Shown: positions 6,445 through 7,677 of the stretch, in pieces
Position numbering within the stretch: position 1 is the first letter of the stretch
How the letters are laid out: the number at the start of each line of letters is the position of its first letter
Source of the DNA: DASZVN01 sp035547055
Lineage (GTDB): Bacteria; Pseudomonadota; Alphaproteobacteria; Rhizobiales; Methylopilaceae
Assembly (NCBI GenBank): GCA_035547055.1
Contig: DASZVN010000158.1
Span: 1-7,677, forward strand
Direction: 5' to 3'
Length of the DNA stretch: 7,677 nucleotides
Translations under genes and position numbers: made by a program
Notes under the pieces: model-generated
Seen by the model: only the letters and a program-made list of their open reading frames with translations
The model's database searches: none
What the model was told of the DNA's origin: nothing

Positions 6445-7604
6445 TCCGCCGCCTCCGCCCGCGGCGCCGGCGCAAACCGCGCCGCCGTGAAATGCGCCGC
6501 CGGGCCGCGCATGGCGCCGTCGAGGACAAGGTCGGCGATCGCCTGCGCCGTCACCGGCGCGAGGAGGATGCCGTTGCGGTGGTGACCGGTCGCGACGACG
6601 AGGCCCGGCAGCGCGGTTTCGCCGAGGATCGGCGCGTCGTCGCGGGACGACGGGCGAAAGCCGCACCAGATCTCGTCGATCGCCAGCTCCTCGATCCCCG
6701 GCAATGCCCGCCGCGCCCCGTCGAGCAGCGCATAGACCCCACCGGCGGTGAGGCTGTCGTCGAAGCCCTTCTCCTCGACGGTGGCGCCGACGATCAGCCG
6801 GCCGTCGCTCTTCGGCGCGAGATAGACCTGCTCGGTCCAGACCATGCGACCGAGCGTCGGCGCGCCCACCGGCATCCTGAGCGCGAGAGACTGCCCCTTG
6901 AGCGGGCGCACCGGCAGCACCGCCTCCGCCGGCAAGCCTGGCAGCGCCGCCGACCACGCGCCGGCCGCCAGCACCACCGTCGCCGCACGACAGGTCCCCT
7001 GCCCCGTCACGACGCCGGCGACGCGGCCGCCCGCGGTCTCCAGCCTTTCGGCCGAGCAATTTTCGAGCAGGATGCCGCCCGCCGCGACGAAGGCCTTGGC
7101 CAGCGCCGCCACGAGGAGGCGCGCCTCGACCTGATGGTCGCCCGGGCAGGAAATCGCCGCCGACACGGCAGGCCGCAGCCCCGGCTCGCGCCGCCGCGCC
7201 TCGCCGCCGCCTAGCCATTCGGTCGCAAGACCGAGCCGCTGCTGAAGGTCGAAGCGGAAGCGCAGCCGCTCGACCTCCTCGCGGCCGAGCGCCACCACGA
7301 GCACACCATCTGCGCGATAGTCGATCGAACGGCCCGACGCCGCCTCCACTTCGTCGCGAAAGGTCGGCCAGAGGCGCTGGCTCTCCAGGAGGAGCGGCAG
7401 CAGATCGTCCTCGCCGGGCTCGACCTCGGCCGCGGCGGCGAGCATGCCCGTGGCCGCGTGCGAGGCGCCCGCCCCGGCCCGCTCGCGCTCGAAGATCGCG
7501 ACCTTCAGCCCGCGCTGCGCCAGCCGCCATCCGATCGCAAGCCCGCACACGCCTGCGCCGACGATCGCAGCGTCGGCGGCGGACGGAAAGGCAGCTTCGT
7601 GCAC
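6441..7604 (-). CDS. thiO: Glycine oxidase ThiO (FAD-dependent)
   Basis: DAO-superfamily flavoenzyme that oxidises glycine to dehydroglycine (iminoacetate) for ThiG, releasing H2O2. The 387 residues are slightly longer than many ThiO proteins. An N-terminal FAD-binding fold has GAGVCG (16-21), followed by FERERAGAGASHAATGMLA. The C-terminal part has GFRPSSRDDAPILGE (R317) and TGHHRNGILLAP (R343); by analogy with characterised ThiO and D-amino acid oxidases these two arginines lie near the substrate carboxylate. It is the first gene of thiO-thiS-thiG-thiE, directly downstream of a TPP riboswitch, which supports ThiO over a generic amino-acid oxidase. The start is the GTG at 7604, the only candidate ahead of the FAD motif; there is no well-spaced Shine-Dalgarno, the nearest purine stretch (GGGAG, complement of 7623-7627) being 18 nt upstream at the riboswitch end. 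The stop overlaps the thiS ATG. Confidence 0.93.
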   Translation of the reverse strand: MHEAAFPSAADAAIVGAGVCGLAIGWRLAQRGLKVAIFERERAGAGASHAATGMLAAAAEVEPGEDDLLPLLLESQRLWPTFRDEVEAASGRSIDYRADGVLVVALGREEVERLRFRFDLQQRLGLATEWLGGGEARRREPGLRPAVSAAISCPGDHQVEARLLVAALAKAFVAAGGILLENCSAERLETAGGRVAGVVTGQGTCRAATVVLAAGAWSAALPGLPAEAVLPVRPLKGQSLALRMPVGAPTLGRMVWTEQVYLAPKSDGRLIVGATVEEKGFDDSLTAGGVYALLDGARRALPGIEELAIDEIWCGFRPSSRDDAPILGETALPGLVVATGHHRNGILLAPVTAQAIADLVLDGAMRGPAAHFTAARFAPAPRAEAAE

Positions 7605-7621
7605 GTCGTGCGGCAGGACAC

Positions 7622-7677
7622 GCTCCCTTCGCTGGTACGGACCAGATCAGGTTCGTCGGGTGTAATCTCAGCCGTCC
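7622..7677 (-). promoter_or_regulatory. TPP riboswitch (thi-box), 5' part cut off by window edge
   Basis: Read on the minus strand, the leader contains the conserved TPP aptamer blocks in order: CTGAGA (complement of 7666-7671), ACACCC, GAACCTGATCTGG (complement of 7642-7654), then ACCAGCG (7630-7636) and AAGGGAG (to 7623). CTGAGA binds the HMP part of TPP and the ACCAGCG/AAGGGA side forms the diphosphate-sensing and closing helices. The 5' strand of the closing stem lies beyond 7677. TPP binding would repress thiO-thiS-thiG-thiE. The 3' end of the aptamer is only 17-18 nt from the thiO GTG, leaving no room for a separate terminator, so control of translation initiation is the likelier mechanism. 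That mechanism is an inference. Confidence 0.93.

Noticed and set aside
6492..7214. A 240-codon plus-strand frame across thiO
   Set aside because: Composition typical of an antisense shadow and no recognisable domain; thiO on the other strand has clear FAD and substrate motifs.

Overview
The window is high-GC, densely packed bacterial chromosome, most likely from an alphaproteobacterium. Three things point there: strong G/C third-position bias, a TyrRS with a KMGKT signature, and a palindromic spacer whose core resembles repeats dispersed in alphaproteobacterial genomes. I cannot fix the order or genus. Six protein-coding genes, one TPP riboswitch cut by the window edge and one large inverted repeat explain nearly every base.

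Left part, plus strand. The window opens inside tyrS (tyrosyl-tRNA synthetase, first ~35-40 codons missing), which ends at 1129. A 232-bp spacer follows with a 17-bp perfect inverted repeat that extends imperfectly outward. Next comes a probable two-gene operon. A HerA-type ATPase (HAS-barrel plus DUF87/HerA P-loop core, ~601 aa) is followed after 2 bp by a soluble protein with a PAS-like region, a GGDEF domain and an EAL domain (553 aa). Its cyclase signature, inhibitory-site motif and phosphodiesterase catalytic residues all appear intact.

Right part, minus strand. A TPP riboswitch at the right edge leads into thiO-thiS-thiG-thiE. The genes overlap by 4 nt or abut, which suggests translational coupling. 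Together they cover thiazole synthesis: ThiO makes dehydroglycine from glycine, ThiS carries sulfur as a C-terminal thiocarboxylate, and ThiG forms the thiazole phosphate. The last gene is a ThiE/TenI-family protein that would either tautomerise the thiazole or couple it to HMP-PP. thiC, thiD and thiF are not in the window. The operon converges on the GGDEF-EAL gene with only 7 bp between stop codons.

I see no CRISPR array, insertion sequence, phage gene, tRNA or rRNA. The two points most worth following are the coupling of a HerA-like ATPase to a c-di-GMP enzyme, and the ThiE homologue that appears to lack the usual metal/diphosphate-binding residues. Neither is proof of a new system.
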